From CALAMC01 sp964459465 (lineage in GTDB: Bacteria; Zixibacteria; MSB-5A5; GN15; PGXB01), in assembly GCA_964459465.1 (NCBI GenBank), contig CAYWLR010000003.1:145406-209405 (forward strand): a stretch of 64,000 bases of DNA. Reading direction: 5' to 3'. Position numbers and translations under genes: made by a program. Shown one piece after another: positions 36,368-45,372 of this stretch (position 1 is the first letter of the stretch; the number at the start of each line of letters is the position of its first letter). The notes beneath the pieces were generated by a model, which saw only the letters and a list, made by a program, of their open reading frames with translations, was not told where the DNA came from and made no database searches.

Positions 36368-37805
36368 TACGAGATACAAGACATTTGTGGCGGCCTCGGC
36401 TAGGGAGCAGGAACTTGTGAACCTGCTGATTCTCCTGTTTCGCACGGCTTCCATCGCCGAACAGAACAACGAATCATACCTGACCAAATCGGAAAAGTTC
36501 TATAACCTGTTTCGAAGTCTGACCGAGGAAACCGGTAAAATATGCATCAAAGTCGTCAAGGGCAGAATCTTCATCGGCGAAAAATTCGTACGCTTCGACA
36601 CCGACGGCATGGTGCGGGTGCGCGTTATCATCGACCAGTGGTACCGGCTGGGCCTCGGCGGGATAGTGCTCGATGAATTCGTGGAGCGACGCCAGATCGA
36701 TAAATTCATCTACCTGATCGCCCGCGCCGCCGGAGTATCCCAGGAAGAGTTGTCCATCCGCCTGATCGACCTCGGCGTCGACGGTATCACCCTGCTGGCC
36801 CCCGAAAAGGAAGACGATAGTACCCTTGATAACGATGAAAGGCTAAGACTGCGCCGGGTCGCCCGGGCGACTTTTTTCCGGGCCATCGCCATGGTCGGTG
36901 ACATCATGGCCCGCGCCGCCGAAGACAAGGACATCGACGTCACCAAAACCCGACGGGTCGTGCATGCTATGGTCGATAATATCATTGAGGATGAATCGGC
37001 ACTAATCGAGCTGACCGCTATCCGCGATTTCGACGAGTACACCTATGTGCATAGCACCAATGTCTGCATTTATTCCCTGACCATCGGCATTCACCTCGGA
37101 CTGAACCGTGAGAGCCTGTCACAATTGGGCTTTGCGGCTTTGTTTCACGATCTGGGCAAAGTGAAATTGCCCGGTGACTTGATCAAGAAACCGGACGTGT
37201 TCGATGAGGACGATTGGATTCAAATGCAGAAACACCCCCGGCTCGGTGCTAAAACTATCTTGCGTAATCTGAAACTCGACGAAAATGTCATCCGCGCCGC
37301 CCTGGTGGCTTTCGAACACCATATCAACATCGATTACTCCGGATATCCGCTCCTGGTCGAGAAACGACCGACCAATCTGTTTTCACGCATCGTGGCCATC
37401 GCCGATACCTTCGACGCCCTCACTTCGGGCCGCGTTTATATCAAGTCTGCTATACCTCCCGACGAGGTTATGCGTAAAATGATGTACCAGATGACGGTCA
37501 AATTCGACGCCTTTTTGCTCAAACTGTTCGCCAATATAATCGGGGCATACCCGGCCGGAACACTCGTCCTCCTGTCGAGCCGCGAACTGGCCCTCGTGGC
37601 AAAGGCCAACCGCGAACAACCGGTGCGACCGGTCGTGCGCCTGATCGGCAACGCCTCCGGGTTGTACGATGAATACCATGAAATAGACCTGTCCCTGCCG
37701 GAACATCAGTCGATAACGGTCGAGCGCATCATTGATCCCGCCGCCCATAATATCGATATCAAACGTTTGATTCTTGTCGATGAACCGTTAAAAGTTGTAC
37801 GATAA
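36357..37805 (+). CDS. HD-GYP domain protein, putative c-di-GMP phosphodiesterase
   Basis: HD-GYP proteins hydrolyse cyclic di-GMP. The 482-residue product has the shared N-terminal domain (about 10-120), then an HD-GYP domain (about 225-400): HSTNVCIYSLTIGIHL, ALFHDLGKVKLP with His264-Asp265, KHPRLGAKTI, EHHINIDYSGYP (His321-His322) and ADTFDALTSGRVY. The canonical HHExxDGxGYP is changed: Glu to Ile323 and the first Gly to Tyr. The GYP and the main metal ligands remain, so activity is likely but altered metal stoichiometry is possible. AGGAG lies 10 nt before ATG 36357. It could balance the cyclase at 16461. It overlaps the convergent gene by 18 bp. Confidence 0.88.
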   Translation: MADNTRYKTFVAASAREQELVNLLILLFRTASIAEQNNESYLTKSEKFYNLFRSLTEETGKICIKVVKGRIFIGEKFVRFDTDGMVRVRVIIDQWYRLGLGGIVLDEFVERRQIDKFIYLIARAAGVSQEELSIRLIDLGVDGITLLAPEKEDDSTLDNDERLRLRRVARATFFRAIAMVGDIMARAAEDKDIDVTKTRRVVHAMVDNIIEDESALIELTAIRDFDEYTYVHSTNVCIYSLTIGIHLGLNRESLSQLGFAALFHDLGKVKLPGDLIKKPDVFDEDDWIQMQKHPRLGAKTILRNLKLDENVIRAALVAFEHHINIDYSGYPLLVEKRPTNLFSRIVAIADTFDALTSGRVYIKSAIPPDEVMRKMMYQMTVKFDAFLLKLFANIIGAYPAGTLVLLSSRELALVAKANREQPVRPVVRLIGNASGLYDEYHEIDLSLPEHQSITVERIIDPAAHNIDIKRLILVDEPLKVVR

Positions 37806-38459
37806 CGCCAGGGCAGGGTGAGCGTCTTCCGTCGGAACCAGTCTCAACGAAATCGATTCGTCCCTCTTCGGAAAATGTACCAGGTGAGCATCGACATAGG
37901 CGTCGAACATGGATATGAATATCAGACTGCCGGTGTACCAGGCAAAACGGTTGCGTTCGCTACGGGCATTCTCGTATTCCCGGAATAACATCCCCTGCTC
38001 ATTGAGCCCCGCCGATTCGAACGCCGCCCGGGCATCACTGGTTTTGGTGCGATAGTGCCAGTACGTGCCGAAAGCCAGCGATTCCAGACCGGCAAATATG
38101 ACGGCTTTGATGTATTTCTTGTTGCCGACCTGCCCCCAGCCGGGAACCAGCATCGATTTGAACAGGGCGGTCGTGGGTCTTTGCGATCCGGTGCTGTCAG
38201 GACCGCGCTCGACGAAAAGGCTTTTGTACCTTATGTCGGCCATGACCGAATCATTGACCATCCCGGATACCCGGACAGAATCTTCATCGGGCACGGAATC
38301 AGCCGTAGCCGCGCCGCCGACCGTCAATAAAACGATGATAATCACAGCAACGCACATAAGGTTTTTCTTAAGGAATGGTACGATTGCTTTTATCCGCGTT
38401 AACCACCTGTTGGGTGGGACACCGGTATCTGCGAGACCGACGTGCCGCACAGGATTCAA
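37788..38459 (-). CDS. DUF5683-domain membrane protein
   Basis: The 223-residue product has a signal-like helix (about 33-53, ending AATADS) and the DUF5683 core SMLVPGWGQVGNKKYIKAV, found in many Bacteroidetes and related envelope proteins, then a second hydrophobic stretch (WYTGSLIFISMFDAYVDAH). The start is uncertain: TTG 38459 overlaps the stop of the lipid kinase gene in TTGA, consistent with coupling, whereas ATG 38357 would begin at the hydrophobic core without basic residues. Neither has a good ribosome site. It is the last gene of the long minus-strand run. Function unknown; membrane protein. Confidence 0.75.
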   Translation of the reverse strand: MNPVRHVGLADTGVPPNRWLTRIKAIVPFLKKNLMCVAVIIIVLLTVGGAATADSVPDEDSVRVSGMVNDSVMADIRYKSLFVERGPDSTGSQRPTTALFKSMLVPGWGQVGNKKYIKAVIFAGLESLAFGTYWHYRTKTSDARAAFESAGLNEQGMLFREYENARSERNRFAWYTGSLIFISMFDAYVDAHLVHFPKRDESISLRLVPTEDAHPALALSYNF

Positions 38460-39379
38460 CCTTCGCCGTCGTCAAAAACCCTGATCCGTTTCGGGAATAT
38501 CTCGATACCGAGTTCGGGAGCGACAATGTCATGCAGGTCGCCGTCAACATATAACTTGCGACCGTCCACCGGCCCGACCACGATTTTGGTGCCGCGATAC
38601 ATGCGGATCGGATCGGCATAAAGGTATTTGCCCTTCACCAGCATACGGGCGTAACTGGAGAATATGGCTTTGCCCTGTCCGATGTCGAAAATGACCTCGG
38701 CTTTGCCGTCGTCGTCTATCCCGGCCGTGGATACCGGCAGGCCCGCCGAATAGGCCAGCAAATTGACATTGAACATGATCGGCGAAAACTCAAAAGCGAA
38801 AGAGTCTATTTTGATCGATAATTGATTGACCTTCACCCCGGCCGCACACGCCGCCGCCGTCCGCGACCAGCCGATTCCAAACCGGGGAAGACGCCGGTTG
38901 GCCAAACCGTTGTGAAGCTCAACCGTGAAACCCAGCGCGGCCGATCCGAGAAAGAAATAACCGCCGGCTAATCCTTGGTCAATACGCCTGTCCCGACCGC
39001 TTAAAATACGCTTTATGGCTTTATCTATCGATGACGCGCCATAGAGGGAGCGATATATATTGTTGAATTTACCCATCGGGATTATGCCCAGAGGACAGGT
39101 CCGCCTGATAAGATGACGGCCGACCAGATTGACCGTGCCGTCGCCGCCGCAGACAATCATTCCGGCCGGATTAAACTGCAACGCCTTCTTGAGTCGAAAA
39201 ATCAGCTCCCGGACATTTTCGGCGTTAATAATGAAATATTCGCCGCCGCTATCGGTGATGGCCGCCTTGACCTGCTCCACGGCCGTTTCGGAAAACCCAT
39301 GGGCCTGACTGTTTAATACCAGGTTCAGGCGTTGCTTGCGAACCGGTTGGGGGCCGCGCCGTTTTCTGTAATTTTGCAT
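38456..39379 (-). CDS. YegS/DagK-type lipid kinase
   Basis: The 307-residue protein belongs to the diacylglycerol/sphingosine kinase catalytic family. It shows the nucleotide loop ICGGDGT-type sequence as VCGGDGTVNLV (near residue 80), PLGIIPMGKFNN where most members have PxGTxND, and a C-terminal beta-sandwich with YVDGD. The GTAND-like loop is altered to GKFNN. The substrate is a lipid alcohol, possibly diacylglycerol, a polyprenol or, given the sphingolipid-like genes at 55.1 kb, a sphingoid base (speculative). It lies 52 bp behind the DUF3108-like gene and overlaps the DUF5683 gene by four bases. Confidence 0.87.
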   Translation of the reverse strand: MQNYRKRRGPQPVRKQRLNLVLNSQAHGFSETAVEQVKAAITDSGGEYFIINAENVRELIFRLKKALQFNPAGMIVCGGDGTVNLVGRHLIRRTCPLGIIPMGKFNNIYRSLYGASSIDKAIKRILSGRDRRIDQGLAGGYFFLGSAALGFTVELHNGLANRRLPRFGIGWSRTAAACAAGVKVNQLSIKIDSFAFEFSPIMFNVNLLAYSAGLPVSTAGIDDDGKAEVIFDIGQGKAIFSSYARMLVKGKYLYADPIRMYRGTKIVVGPVDGRKLYVDGDLHDIVAPELGIEIFPKRIRVFDDGEG

Positions 39380-39431
39380 ATATTCAATTATGCTCTATTT
39401 TTTGCCGTATGGCAAGTCCTTACGCAGCATT

Positions 39432-40187
39432 TTACTCTTTGTTCATGAGTATAAGCTCGGTAATCGGCTCGCCGGTTTCGAAGTCGAGCATCTCGGTCTT
39501 AACCGGCGTGTGAAGGCCATCCTTCGTGAAATAAGTGTAGCCAAAGGCATTGATGGCGTCGTTGCGAACTTTATGACATTCAAAAGTCCCCGCCGGAACC
39601 GTCACCGTCACCAATCCCATAACCGAATCGGCCGCCGGGTAAGCCTCATACGGCTTCCCGGTCATCAACAGCAGATTGACAAAGGCGAGTTCATTCCGGT
39701 ACCCGGGCGTGAAATTCTTGTTCCTCGATGTCAATAGAGAACCGGTGGTGGTGGTCAGGCCGTCATAATAGGGCATCGCCCCAGGGACGGCCCCCGTATA
39801 ATTCGAGCGGATTCTTAAACTGTCACCATCTTTGAACGCGCGAATGAAAATAGAATCGACCCCACGGGCCTGGGCTATCTCCGGGCTGAACTTGTAATAA
39901 TTCTCTGATTCGATCAAAATCAGGTCATCCCCCTCGAACCTCTCTATCGAAGCCATTTTTATATCCTGTTCGATTATTTTAATAACCTGTTCACTTTCAA
40001 ATACGACACCCGCCGTATCCAACCTGGTAATTGTAACCGTGAGACTGTTGGTAACCTTCTTGGGCGTATATACATTGATATTGTAGACAAGTTTTTCCGA
40101 GACGCCTTTGGGCCATACTTTAGCAATGTCTCCGGCCGTGACGGATATGGCCAGCAAAATAAATGCAATAAGGGTGCGAATTAACAT
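39432..40187 (-). CDS. Exported DUF3108-like protein
   Basis: The 251-residue protein has a signal peptide (about 1-18, LIAFILLAISVTAGD) and the DUF3108 layout: a start GVSEKLVYNINVY, a middle DSLRIRSNYTGAV, and a C-terminal VTVPAGTFECHKVRND with FTKDGLHTPVKTEM. Such proteins are beta-rich, periplasmic or outer-membrane associated, of unknown function. GGAGAG six nt before ATG 40187 supports the start. It is 76 bp downstream of the DUF6599-like lipoprotein gene and may be co-transcribed with the exosortase-region genes. Confidence 0.8.
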   Translation of the reverse strand: MLIRTLIAFILLAISVTAGDIAKVWPKGVSEKLVYNINVYTPKKVTNSLTVTITRLDTAGVVFESEQVIKIIEQDIKMASIERFEGDDLILIESENYYKFSPEIAQARGVDSIFIRAFKDGDSLRIRSNYTGAVPGAMPYYDGLTTTTGSLLTSRNKNFTPGYRNELAFVNLLLMTGKPYEAYPAADSVMGLVTVTVPAGTFECHKVRNDAINAFGYTYFTKDGLHTPVKTEMLDFETGEPITELILMNKE

Positions 40188-40263
40188 AAAGACTCTCCTG
40201 CTGTTTTATAATTATACCCCGGCTTGAAGGCTTCACACCCAAAAATCCGGGGTCAACAAATTA

Positions 40264-41172
40264 CTAAATTCCGGCCAGCCAGTTTCTTATAAATCCGGCC
40301 AGATTGTCCCTGTACCCGACCGCTCCGGCCAGATAGCCGCCTTTCAACCCGACAATTATGTCACCATAAAACCGATCGGTTGTCCGAAATGCATAACTCT
40401 CGTCAAAGCCCAGGCTGTCCTTTATAGCCTCCATATTGGCCGTCTTGTCGGCGATTTCCATCCATTGCGCGAATTTTGCCCCATCCGCATCCTCCGATAA
40501 AAACAGCCCGATCGTATCCATTCCCATAATATATGATTGGACATAAACTTCCGTCAAAAATTTCTGCCCCAGATACGATTCCGCGAAACACTTTCTTGAA
40601 GCCGCGATGGCATTGGCCCCCGGAAAAATGGTGAAGATTTCGGGCAAGGCTACTCTTCCCGGAACCAGCCCGCTCAATTCCTCGGCCAGATTGATCAGGG
40701 CCAAAGAACTCTGCGGGGAATCATCAAAGCCTATCAATTTGACGACATAGTCGCCCTTTACGAAAGCTATCAGGCCGGGAGCGACAAAGCCCTCCACACC
40801 CAGCCGGACCAGTTGGGCATCAACCGGACGGAGCATGGAATACAGACCGAAGGCGTTTTCGCCGTCGCGGAATTTATAAATATCGACGACAACCTCAACA
40901 CCGTCGTCCTTGTAATCGGCCGTGGCGACCGATTCAAAATCATACAAGTAATATATCTCGGCCCCACCGTTGATATACTCCCAGAGCGTCTGGCCGATAT
41001 AAGTTCGTATCTCGCCAACGCGCTTCAGGGCCGTTTTCATCGATGTCTCTAAAAGAAAATTCTGCGGCGCCGAGGCCTCAATTTCGGGTTCCTTCGATCC
41101 GCAGGATACGATCGATAAAGCGACCAACCATAATAACAAAACCGTTTTTATAAGAAATTTCCCCGTGTCCAT
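40264..41172 (-). CDS. DUF6599-like lipoprotein
   Basis: ATG 41172 is chosen because it yields a clean lipoprotein signal (FLIKTVLLLWLVALSIVSC, Cys near residue 26) and starts 4 bp after the previous gene; an upstream in-frame ATG at 41319 would lie inside that gene. The 302-residue product carries the DUF6599-like pattern GEIRTYIGQTLWEYINGGAE, YLYDFESVATADY, VVVDIYKFRDGENAFGLYS and IFPGANAIAASRKCF. These proteins often lie next to DUF362 and NapH-like ferredoxin genes, as here. Function unknown; membrane-anchored and outward-facing by its lipobox. Confidence 0.85.
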   Translation of the reverse strand: MDTGKFLIKTVLLLWLVALSIVSCGSKEPEIEASAPQNFLLETSMKTALKRVGEIRTYIGQTLWEYINGGAEIYYLYDFESVATADYKDDGVEVVVDIYKFRDGENAFGLYSMLRPVDAQLVRLGVEGFVAPGLIAFVKGDYVVKLIGFDDSPQSSLALINLAEELSGLVPGRVALPEIFTIFPGANAIAASRKCFAESYLGQKFLTEVYVQSYIMGMDTIGLFLSEDADGAKFAQWMEIADKTANMEAIKDSLGFDESYAFRTTDRFYGDIIVGLKGGYLAGAVGYRDNLAGFIRNWLAGI

Positions 41173-41176
41173 GACT

Positions 41177-42841
41177 TCAAACACCCTTCCTTCGCAAAAG
41201 CAGCTGGTTTTCTGGCGAGCGCGATTCCCCCACCGAGGTGATGTATATGGCCGCTTTGTCCTCCACCGGACAGGCGTACTCACAGGCGCCGCACCCCGTG
41301 CACCGTTCCGGATCGACATAGGGCAGTTGCACCATAACCGTTTTCCCCTCGGAATTTTCTACGTCATCCCTTTTCAAATAAATAGCTTTGGGGGTGGTCG
41401 GGCACCACTCTTCGCAGACGATGCACGGGATATTCATGCCCCAGGGAAGACAGCGCCCGCGGTCGATGAAGGCCGTGCCGATTCGGTTCGGCGGCGAGTT
41501 CTCGTCCCCGACCTTTTGCTTTAGCGTCAGTTCGATTATCGCCCCCGTCGGACATACCTGCCCGCACAGGGTACAGGTCGGTTCGCAATAGCCGATGCGG
41601 GCGATCAATATCGGTGACCACAGACCTTCCAGCCCGGCTTGGGAAAGAGTCGGGTGCAAAGCGTTATTGGGGCAAACCCGCATGCACTGCCCGCACCGGA
41701 TGCACCGCGCGATGAAATCTTGCTCCACAGCAGAACCGGGAGGCCGAATCAAATATGGACTGGCGTTCTTTTCGAAAGCATCGCCGGAGCGAAAAAGCGG
41801 CGTCAAAGCCAGACCGCCGACAATCGAGGCCGCCACCTTGCGGCGGGTGACGTCGATTTTCTGCGTCGGGGCGGGATTGTCCTTACCGTCCTCGTGTTTC
41901 GGAAAAAATTTGAATTTCAGCGAACTGCGGGGACAGACAGCCTGGCAGTTCAAACAAAGATGACATTCGCTCTGACGCCAGCGCGCGCCGATATCGGGTC
42001 CATCCGCCCCCTGACAGGCGTGAAGACAAAGATTACAATGATCACAGGATGATGCGTCCTTTTCCAGCCCGAATATGGCATAGCGCGAAAATATCCCCAG
42101 TAACGCCCCCAGCGGGCAAATCCCCCGGCACCAGAAACGGGTGAATAGCCGATTCATCATCAATATGGCCAGAAAAAACAGGCCGATGGTTAATATCGTA
42201 TGAAAATGCATCTGTCGAAACGGCAAAAACAGCGCCGCAAAGACGTCGTACACCCCCTGCGCCAGCGCGCCCAGCGGCCCGATGCCGAATGATTTGGCCC
42301 AGCCTAAAAGCCCCAGCGACGTGCTGTGTATGACCGGCAAGACCGCCGTCCCCAGCGAACGGGCCAGAAGCGGCAGGGGATCCAGCAGGCCGGCCTGCAA
42401 CGTCCCGGTCAATGCCGCGGCCAGAAAGAAAAACAGAACATAATACTTGATCCGTTGATACTTTCTATAACGATTCGATTCGATTTTATTTTTGCCTTTT
42501 CTTCTCAAACGCTCCGACGGGATTTCCGAAATCCAGTGATTGAGTGAACCCAGCGGACACACCCAGCCGCAGAAAAACCGCCCCAGAAATATGGTCGGGA
42601 TCAACACCGCCAAACACCAGAGCAGGCCTTTATATATCGTCCCGTTGGCCAGAAGCGTCGATATTGCCACCAGCGGATCGAATTGCAGCGCGATGGATAC
42701 CGGGTAGGGAAGAGTGATATGGTCGCTGTTGCCGGGACTAAGATTTACCTCGAAATTGGTTTTTAAAATCAGCCAGAAAAAAATTCCGAAAAATAATACC
42801 TGCGACAGGCGGCGAAGATTTCGTACCGTTTTAATCGTCAT
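41177..42841 (-). CDS. NapH-NapG-like fused iron-sulfur membrane protein
   Basis: The 554-residue protein combines two parts that are usually separate in periplasmic nitrate reductase systems. Residues 1-310 are NapH-like: about five membrane helices, the two CxxxCP motifs FFCGWVCPLGSLN and WCRGICPLGALLG, then ferredoxin motifs CDHCNLCLHAC and CHLCLNCQAVCP. At 333-334 is a twin arginine with hydrophobic run (VTRRKVAASIVGGLAL), as in a NapG leader. The rest is NapG-like with CIRCGQCMRVCP, CEPTCTLCGQVCP, CIVCEEWCP and CTGCGACEYACP. It should pass electrons from quinol across or along the membrane. No nitrate reductase is present. It overlaps the DUF362 gene by one base of ATGA type. Confidence 0.88.
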   Translation of the reverse strand: MTIKTVRNLRRLSQVLFFGIFFWLILKTNFEVNLSPGNSDHITLPYPVSIALQFDPLVAISTLLANGTIYKGLLWCLAVLIPTIFLGRFFCGWVCPLGSLNHWISEIPSERLRRKGKNKIESNRYRKYQRIKYYVLFFFLAAALTGTLQAGLLDPLPLLARSLGTAVLPVIHSTSLGLLGWAKSFGIGPLGALAQGVYDVFAALFLPFRQMHFHTILTIGLFFLAILMMNRLFTRFWCRGICPLGALLGIFSRYAIFGLEKDASSCDHCNLCLHACQGADGPDIGARWRQSECHLCLNCQAVCPRSSLKFKFFPKHEDGKDNPAPTQKIDVTRRKVAASIVGGLALTPLFRSGDAFEKNASPYLIRPPGSAVEQDFIARCIRCGQCMRVCPNNALHPTLSQAGLEGLWSPILIARIGYCEPTCTLCGQVCPTGAIIELTLKQKVGDENSPPNRIGTAFIDRGRCLPWGMNIPCIVCEEWCPTTPKAIYLKRDDVENSEGKTVMVQLPYVDPERCTGCGACEYACPVEDKAAIYITSVGESRSPENQLLLRRKGV

Positions 42842-43794
42842 CAGACTATCTCTTTATATCCGGCCTTGTTGTAGTCGATTTCACCCAGCCCCGCTTTGTG
42901 AGCCAGGCTGATATGGCCGACAATATCGCCGCTTAAACCCAAAAATTCGCACCCCCGCGAATCGGCCGCAACTAAATCGGTTGAACAGATGATGCTGTTC
43001 TCGATGGTCACGTCGGCCAGCGAACCGCCCTGCGGTCCGCCGCGATGCATAACTCGCGTGGCATCGACCACCGTGAGTGTCGGGCGGCAAAAGGCGGTCA
43101 AATCGACTATGGACTGATCGATATGCTGGTGTAACTGGCTGCGCCGCCCGCCGATTATGCCATAAAGGTTCTTCATCCCGATCGTACACTCTGAAAGCGA
43201 ATGGTGTTTGACAATGGGCATGTTGATCAGCCGGTCGGTGCGGACAAAATGCTTCAGCACCGGCCATTTACCGAGAATCTGCCCGCCGATATCAAAGGTC
43301 AAAAAATCTTCGTCGGCTTCCAAATACACTTTGGCCCCGGCCTTTTCGGCGGCTTCCTTAATTCCCGAACGTAAAAATGTCCGGCGCGGATCGTTACAGG
43401 TGATATCGGAGACAATTACCTCGGCCGCCCCGGCCGACAGGCAGAGCCGGACCATCTCAGCCACCAGGACAGGATTGGTGTTGGCCCCCTGCTCCGGGGT
43501 GCGGTCCCAGGCAACATTGGGTTTGATCGTTACTTTTTCCCCGGATTTGACAAACCGCCCGATTCCGCCGACAGCATCGAGGGCGCGATTGAGCGCGACA
43601 ATATGCTCCTCATTTTTCGCCAGTGCAACGACCGGAAAATTAATATCTTTGGGAATTTCGAAACTGCGGCTTTTGGTTATCGCGGCCACATAGGCGGTCA
43701 TATCCCGGTCGTGGAAATAATACCCGGTCGCCCCGGTGATTGCGGCCAGAGCCGCCGCTTTGCCTGCCTTTTTTATAAAATCCCGTCGTTTCAT
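42841..43794 (-). CDS. Tat-exported DUF362 protein
   Basis: The 317-residue product starts with a twin-arginine signal (MKRRDFIKKAGKAAALAAI), so it is exported folded, probably with a cofactor. The DUF362 domain includes VTIKPNVAWDRTPEQGANTN, AAEVIVSDITCNDPRRTF, LINMPIVKHHSLSECTIGMKN and GGPQGGSLADV. DUF362 proteins often occur with ferredoxins and may bind iron-sulfur clusters; here only a few cysteines are visible, so the electron partner is likely the fused NapH-NapG protein encoded immediately downstream. It is 8 bp behind the prenyltransferase gene. Substrate unknown. Confidence 0.9.
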   Translation of the reverse strand: MKRRDFIKKAGKAAALAAITGATGYYFHDRDMTAYVAAITKSRSFEIPKDINFPVVALAKNEEHIVALNRALDAVGGIGRFVKSGEKVTIKPNVAWDRTPEQGANTNPVLVAEMVRLCLSAGAAEVIVSDITCNDPRRTFLRSGIKEAAEKAGAKVYLEADEDFLTFDIGGQILGKWPVLKHFVRTDRLINMPIVKHHSLSECTIGMKNLYGIIGGRRSQLHQHIDQSIVDLTAFCRPTLTVVDATRVMHRGGPQGGSLADVTIENSIICSTDLVAADSRGCEFLGLSGDIVGHISLAHKAGLGEIDYNKAGYKEIV

Positions 43795-43802
43795 GGCGGT
43801 TT

Positions 43803-44687
43803 TTACCCCTTTTTTGGAAGAATATACATGATAATTATTACCGTCGCAAGCCAGAGTAAGACGTCGATCAAAAGCGGTTTATCGGTCAATAACAGGGTCG
43901 TCGGCGATCCGCCCCGCTCTTCTTTATGCACCAGATACAGATAACGAAATATCCCGTAAATGACGAAAGGAACGGTCACAAATAAATAGCTCGTGCCCAG
44001 TTTGGCGCCGACCTCCGGCGAAAGCGTGTAAAACAGGTATGTAATCACCGCCGATGCCGTTACTACACCGATTAGCTGGTCCAGCAGATAGGGTGAATAC
44101 TTCTCCAGCGAGCGGCGGTGTTCCGATGCGTTCGCTTCCAGCAGTATCAATTCATGCCGCCGTTTACCGAAGCCCAGAAAGAGGGCCAGAACGAACGTCG
44201 AAATTAACAGCCACGACGAAAATTCGACGTTAATGGCCACCGCGCCGGCCAGCGCCCTTAAAACAAATCCCGCCGCCAATGTCATGACATCGATTATAAC
44301 GATGTTTTTCAACCAGAAGGTGTAAAGCACCATGAGAAGCATATAGCCTACGGAGACAATCAAAAGATTGCTGTTAATCAGCCCGGAAATCACCAGCCCG
44401 ACCGATCCCAGAACCATAAACAGGGTCGCCGCCGTTCCCGTCGCGATACGCCCCGATGCAATCGGGCGGTTCTTCTTAAGCGGGTGCGCCCGGTCACGCT
44501 CGCGATCGATCAAGTCGTTGAGAACATAAACCGACGATGATAAAAAACAAAACGCCGCTGTCGCCAAAAGGCTTTTTTCAACTAATCCGGTTGCCTCGGC
44601 TTTCCCCGAAAAAATCAGCCCGGCTAGAACGACCCCGTTTTTAATCCACTGCGACGGCCTTATAAGCCTGATTATATCCTTGAACAT
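43803..44687 (-). CDS. UbiA-family prenyltransferase (decaprenyl-phosphate phosphoribosyltransferase-like)
   Basis: The 294-residue membrane enzyme has nine or so helices and the UbiA-family Asp-rich motif NDLIDRERDRAHPLKKNRPIAS in its characteristic DPPR-synthase form (residues about 57-78). That form, with RPSQWIKNGVVLAGL at the start, resembles actinobacterial enzymes that transfer phosphoribose to polyprenyl phosphate. The second Asp-rich region is GFGKRRHELILLE. In operons with exosortase genes, such an enzyme could supply a polyprenyl-linked sugar for envelope glycans; this is inference. It lies 49 bp behind the EpsI gene. Confidence 0.85.
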   Translation of the reverse strand: MFKDIIRLIRPSQWIKNGVVLAGLIFSGKAEATGLVEKSLLATAAFCFLSSSVYVLNDLIDRERDRAHPLKKNRPIASGRIATGTAATLFMVLGSVGLVISGLINSNLLIVSVGYMLLMVLYTFWLKNIVIIDVMTLAAGFVLRALAGAVAINVEFSSWLLISTFVLALFLGFGKRRHELILLEANASEHRRSLEKYSPYLLDQLIGVVTASAVITYLFYTLSPEVGAKLGTSYLFVTVPFVIYGIFRYLYLVHKEERGGSPTTLLLTDKPLLIDVLLWLATVIIIMYILPKKG

Positions 44688-44736
44688 ATATGCTTAAGGT
44701 TAGCGACTTTGCCGCCAAAGAGCAAGAAAAAAGGAA

Positions 44737-45372
44737 TCAGAAGGGGAGTGCCGCTTCGATATGAGGATAAAATGCCACCAAAAACCGGTTGGCTTTGTCA
44801 AGCGTCAAATTCAGATTATCCCCGGAAACCGGTATTGTTAGCCGCACTATCGCGGCGTCGGTGGCATTGAACAGAAGCGAATTTTTAACCAGGTCAAGCT
44901 TGAGACCATACTCCGAGCGAATCCCCCCGGAGCGCGTTTCAAACCAGTACAGCATCAGCGCCTTATAATTCTGAACCGATATGACCGTCAAATTGGCCTC
45001 GCGCGTCACCGAATCGGTTAATTGAATTTTATAGGGAACTATCTGCTCGATTCGCCAGCCCCCGCCGGGAAGACAGTGCTTGGGAGAATGTATCTGACTG
45101 CCGTACTTCTGCGATTCGAAATAGGCGATGAATAAATTATACCCCCGGCCGTCGGAATCCAGATAATCACGGTAGGTTGTCGTATCGGCCTTGAGAATAT
45201 CATAGGTGAAATCGGCCAGAATCTGCTCTTTGCCGCTATACTCGCCCAGCTCCAGCGGTATCTGGCCGAAATCGGCGACACCCTCCGGTGGATGAGAACT
45301 GTAGCGCAAAACATTGCCGAATATCCCGGCGATTATAATAATAGCGACTGATATATAAACGGCCTTCTTCAT
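44737..45372 (-). CDS. EpsI-family exosortase-associated protein
   Basis: The 211-residue protein has one N-terminal membrane helix (residues 4-22) and the EpsI domain: the central HSPKHCLPGGGWRIE is the family hallmark, with LFIAYFESQKYGSQIHSPK before it and ALMLYWFETRSG after it. EpsI is usually encoded beside or fused to exosortase, and in Methylobacillus it is needed for exopolysaccharide production. Its start overlaps the exosortase stop by four bases. The conserved Cys and His in HSPKHC suggest catalysis, but activity is not established for the family. Confidence 0.93.
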   Translation of the reverse strand: MKKAVYISVAIIIIAGIFGNVLRYSSHPPEGVADFGQIPLELGEYSGKEQILADFTYDILKADTTTYRDYLDSDGRGYNLFIAYFESQKYGSQIHSPKHCLPGGGWRIEQIVPYKIQLTDSVTREANLTVISVQNYKALMLYWFETRSGGIRSEYGLKLDLVKNSLLFNATDAAIVRLTIPVSGDNLNLTLDKANRFLVAFYPHIEAALPF

